Positions 61,930 through 64,000 of a stretch of 64,000 nt of DNA are shown here, piece after piece (position 1 is the stretch's first letter; every line of letters starts with the position of its first letter). The position numbers and the translations under genes are program-made. The notes beneath the pieces were generated by a model that was given only the letters and a program-made list of their open reading frames with translations, did not search any database and was not told where the DNA came from. The stretch is from Terrabacter sp. Root85 (GTDB taxonomy: Bacteria > Actinomycetota > Actinomycetes > Actinomycetales > Dermatophilaceae), in assembly GCF_001429185.1 (NCBI RefSeq), contig NZ_LMIW01000011.1, forward strand, positions 62,001 to 126,000, written 5' to 3'.

Positions 61930-64000
61930 ATGGTGCGCAAGTCGATTCGTCGTGCCCTCGGAGCCGGTCTCACCTCGCTCCTCGTCGTCGTGGGAGCGCT
62001 GGCCGGCCAGTCGCCTGCGTATGCCGCCGACCCCGACCCCGGGGTCGACCGCGTCGTCGCGCTCCTGGGCGGCAGCGGAGGCACGCGGAACCTCGCCGCC
62101 TGGACCTCCGGGCTCGCCGGCATCGGCGCGCTCGGGAAGCCGATTCCCTTCGTGTCGGCGAGCCCCGGTGGCCTCGCCGGCGCCGATGACCTGGTCGACA
62201 GGGGCGTGTCCCCGGCGCTCGCCGGCACGACGACGTGGGCCGACCTCGCGACGTCGGGCGAGTCGGTCGCCCTGCCGGGAGGTCGCACCGGGACACTCGA
62301 CGTCTCCGTCGACGACCTCGCCGACGGCAAGCGCGTGCACGTCAACCTCGTCGTGACCCGCACGGCGACCCAGCAGGCGCTCACCGTCAGCTCCACGAGC
62401 CCCAAGGTCGAGCTGTCCTCACCCAAGGGGGTCACGGCCACCGTCGAGGCCACGCTCTCCCTCTGGGTCGTCTGGACCGGACCGACGACCAACCGCGTCT
62501 ACCTCGCCAGCGACGCGGCTCACGCGCCGCGGCTCGACGTCGACGTGACGGCGCAGCTGTCCGGCGCAGCCAAGGCCGCCGTCGGCATCCTCGGCGTCAC
62601 GCTGAAGAGCACCGACTTCACCGTCAAGGCGCACGCGTACGCCCGCGTCAACGACCCGAACAACGACGGGGTCCTCGCCTTCGACGCAGCCGGTGTCGGC
62701 GACGGTGAGCTCGCCGCGGACGGCTCCCTGGCCGGCCTCGTGTCGGCTGACCTCGACCCCACCGGCTCGGCCTCCGATCCCGGGACCCCGGGGTCGGTCA
62801 CGGGCACCCTGTCGATCGCCGCGGACACGAGCGGCATCGCGGGCGTCAGCTTCCCGAGCAACGTCGCCGCCGACGTCACGCTGACGTGGGCGAACATCTC
62901 GACCGGCACGCCGACCGTCTCGGCGCCGACCCTCGCCACCCTCGTCGGCAAGTTCCAGAACATGAGCCTGCGCGACCTCGCCGACGGCCTCGCCCAGGTC
63001 GCGGTCGCCCTGACCGGGATCCAGCAGGCGAAGTTCGACCCCGACGGCGCCGGACCGCTCCCGACGACCGGCAACCTCGACCTGCCCTTCCTGCGCGGCA
63101 CCGTGTCCGACGCCGTCAAGGCCAACCAGGTCCTCGTCGACTTCCTCAAGGCCAACGTCGTCCAGCAGCCGGACCCCGACCAGCCGTCGCCCGCGGGCTT
63201 CGACGCGACAACGGTCGGCAACCCGACCTTCGACTCCCTTCAGGACCTCATCGCCAAGCTCAAGGCGGCGGGCATCGGCCTCGACGACCTCGCATGGGAC
63301 CCGACCACGAGCAAGCTCGTCTTCCGCATGCAGATGGTCAAGACCGCGCCGAGCACCGGGGTCGCCATGGACGCCGGCAGCGCCCGCACCTCCCGGCCCT
63401 CGGCGACGTATGCCGCCACGGGCCTCACGCTCGACGACGGCTCCCAGCCGTGGCAGGCGAACCAGTGGACCGGCATGCGCGTCATGGCCGGCACGTCCGC
63501 CGGTGAGATCGCCTCGAACACGAAGAACGCGCTGACGTTCTCGGGACCCTGGATCGGTGGGCAGCCCTCTGCCGGAACGCCGTTCGTCATCGTCGGTCCC
63601 GAGGCCCAGCTCGGCGCCGTGACCTTCGGCGACCGGCTGACCGACCAGCCCGTCGCCGGTGGACCGCGCCGCGGCATCCTGCGGGCGAACTCCGCCCAGA
63701 CCTTCGCCACCGTCAAGCCGTCGTTCGCGGCGGACCTGACGCTCGTGCTCGACCTGCAGGACGCCCGCACCGGTGCGGCGTGCATCGGTTTCGAGGGCAA
63801 CACCGAGGCCTGCCCGTTCCTCCAGACGACGGGGGCGTTCAAGACCAACGTCACCTCGCTCCCGCTGGGCGCCGACCGTGTGCTCATCCGCACCGGCAGC
63901 CCGCTGCTCACGGCCGACTTCCCGATCGACACCGCGGTCGACTTCACCGCCAACGCCGGCTTCTTCCAGGTGCGCCTCAAGGGGCACCTCGCGGTGTGCA
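61930..64000 (+). CDS. Large secreted protein of unknown function (3' end outside window)
   Basis: Read by hand from the sequence: ATG 61930 is preceded by GGGGAGA, and the frame stays open for 690 codons to the window end. The signal peptide MVRKSIRRALGAGLTSLLVVVG ends near SPAYAAD. The mature part is Thr/Asp/Gly-rich with alternating short strands and phrases such as LRDLADGLAQ and DDLAW, plus a late Cys pair (GAACIGFEGNTEACPF). No sortase, repeat or catalytic motif is seen in the visible part. Codon usage and third-position GC are normal for the window. Probably a large surface or wall-associated protein. I do not recognise a family. Confidence 0.85.
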   Translation, partial: MVRKSIRRALGAGLTSLLVVVGALAGQSPAYAADPDPGVDRVVALLGGSGGTRNLAAWTSGLAGIGALGKPIPFVSASPGGLAGADDLVDRGVSPALAGTTTWADLATSGESVALPGGRTGTLDVSVDDLADGKRVHVNLVVTRTATQQALTVSSTSPKVELSSPKGVTATVEATLSLWVVWTGPTTNRVYLASDAAHAPRLDVDVTAQLSGAAKAAVGILGVTLKSTDFTVKAHAYARVNDPNNDGVLAFDAAGVGDGELAADGSLAGLVSADLDPTGSASDPGTPGSVTGTLSIAADTSGIAGVSFPSNVAADVTLTWANISTGTPTVSAPTLATLVGKFQNMSLRDLADGLAQVAVALTGIQQAKFDPDGAGPLPTTGNLDLPFLRGTVSDAVKANQVLVDFLKANVVQQPDPDQPSPAGFDATTVGNPTFDSLQDLIAKLKAAGIGLDDLAWDPTTSKLVFRMQMVKTAPSTGVAMDAGSARTSRPSATYAATGLTLDDGSQPWQANQWTGMRVMAGTSAGEIASNTKNALTFSGPWIGGQPSAGTPFVIVGPEAQLGAVTFGDRLTDQPVAGGPRRGILRANSAQTFATVKPSFAADLTLVLDLQDARTGAACIGFEGNTEACPFLQTTGAFKTNVTSLPLGADRVLIRTGSPLLTADFPIDTAVDFTANAGFFQVRLKGHLAVC

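Overview
The window is a gene-dense stretch of a high-GC Gram-positive chromosome. The family content (CrcB pair, DivIC, DUF501, Ppx/GppA, an MptB-like mannosyltransferase, a WXG100-like protein, actinobacterial MazG and a HemD-winged-helix fusion), frequent GTG starts and TAGGNT-type -10 boxes point to an actinobacterium. I would guess Micrococcales, near the Intrasporangiaceae; that placement is inference. I see no insertion sequence, prophage, CRISPR array or integrase, so this looks like chromosomal backbone with a few accessory islands.

Layout. 1-4.5 kb: end of an ABC-F ATPase, a VOC protein and MarR regulator with dyad operators, a trans-aconitate-type methyltransferase, and an iron-sulfur photolyase. 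4.5-10.2 kb: two paralogous ECF sigma factors, each fused to a zinc-finger-like anti-sigma segment, membrane helices and a long low-complexity tail. Each has a perfect inverted repeat upstream, and a TetR gene lies between them. 10.2-13.2 kb: tRNA-Gln, glmU, prs. 13.3-16.2 kb: CGNR regulator divergent from an EamA exporter, then a metallophosphoesterase lipoprotein. 16.5-23.4 kb: rplY, pth, mfd, a SurA-like lipoprotein, mazG. 23.5-29 kb: a sugar-phosphate transferase, then eno-divIC-DUF501-ppx. 29-38.8 kb: mannosyltransferase, tRNA-Leu(UAA), a Bax1-I/YccA membrane protein, thiolase, a lipoprotein, SGNH hydrolase, cbs, HhH-GPD and IMPACT genes. 38.9-40.4 kb: a WXG100-like protein and a crcB pair. 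40.4-53.2 kb: nitrate assimilation. This comprises a sirohydrochlorin chelatase, a cobA-type methyltransferase and hemD for siroheme; then, after a qorR/qorB-like redox pair, the minus-strand operon narK-nasA-electron-transfer subunit-nirB-nirD. 53.4-61.7 kb: an alpha/beta hydrolase, a PspC-containing two-component system with a divergent PspC protein, an M13 peptidase, and GNAT and SRPBCC genes. The window ends inside a large secreted protein of unknown function.

How they work together. The 40-53 kb block is a pathway: nitrate uptake (NarK), nitrate to nitrite (molybdopterin reductase plus FAD/[2Fe-2S] partner), nitrite to ammonium (NirBD), and genes supplying the siroheme that NirB needs. 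GlnR-like half-sites with 11-bp phasing occur upstream of both cobA and narK, which suggests joint nitrogen control. The most novel signals are the twin membrane-tethered sigma factors with their upstream inverted repeats, and a heptamer, GGCATAC/GTATGCC, that I count 39 times on both strands. The heptamer occurs in coding and intergenic DNA and coincides with otherwise rare codons.
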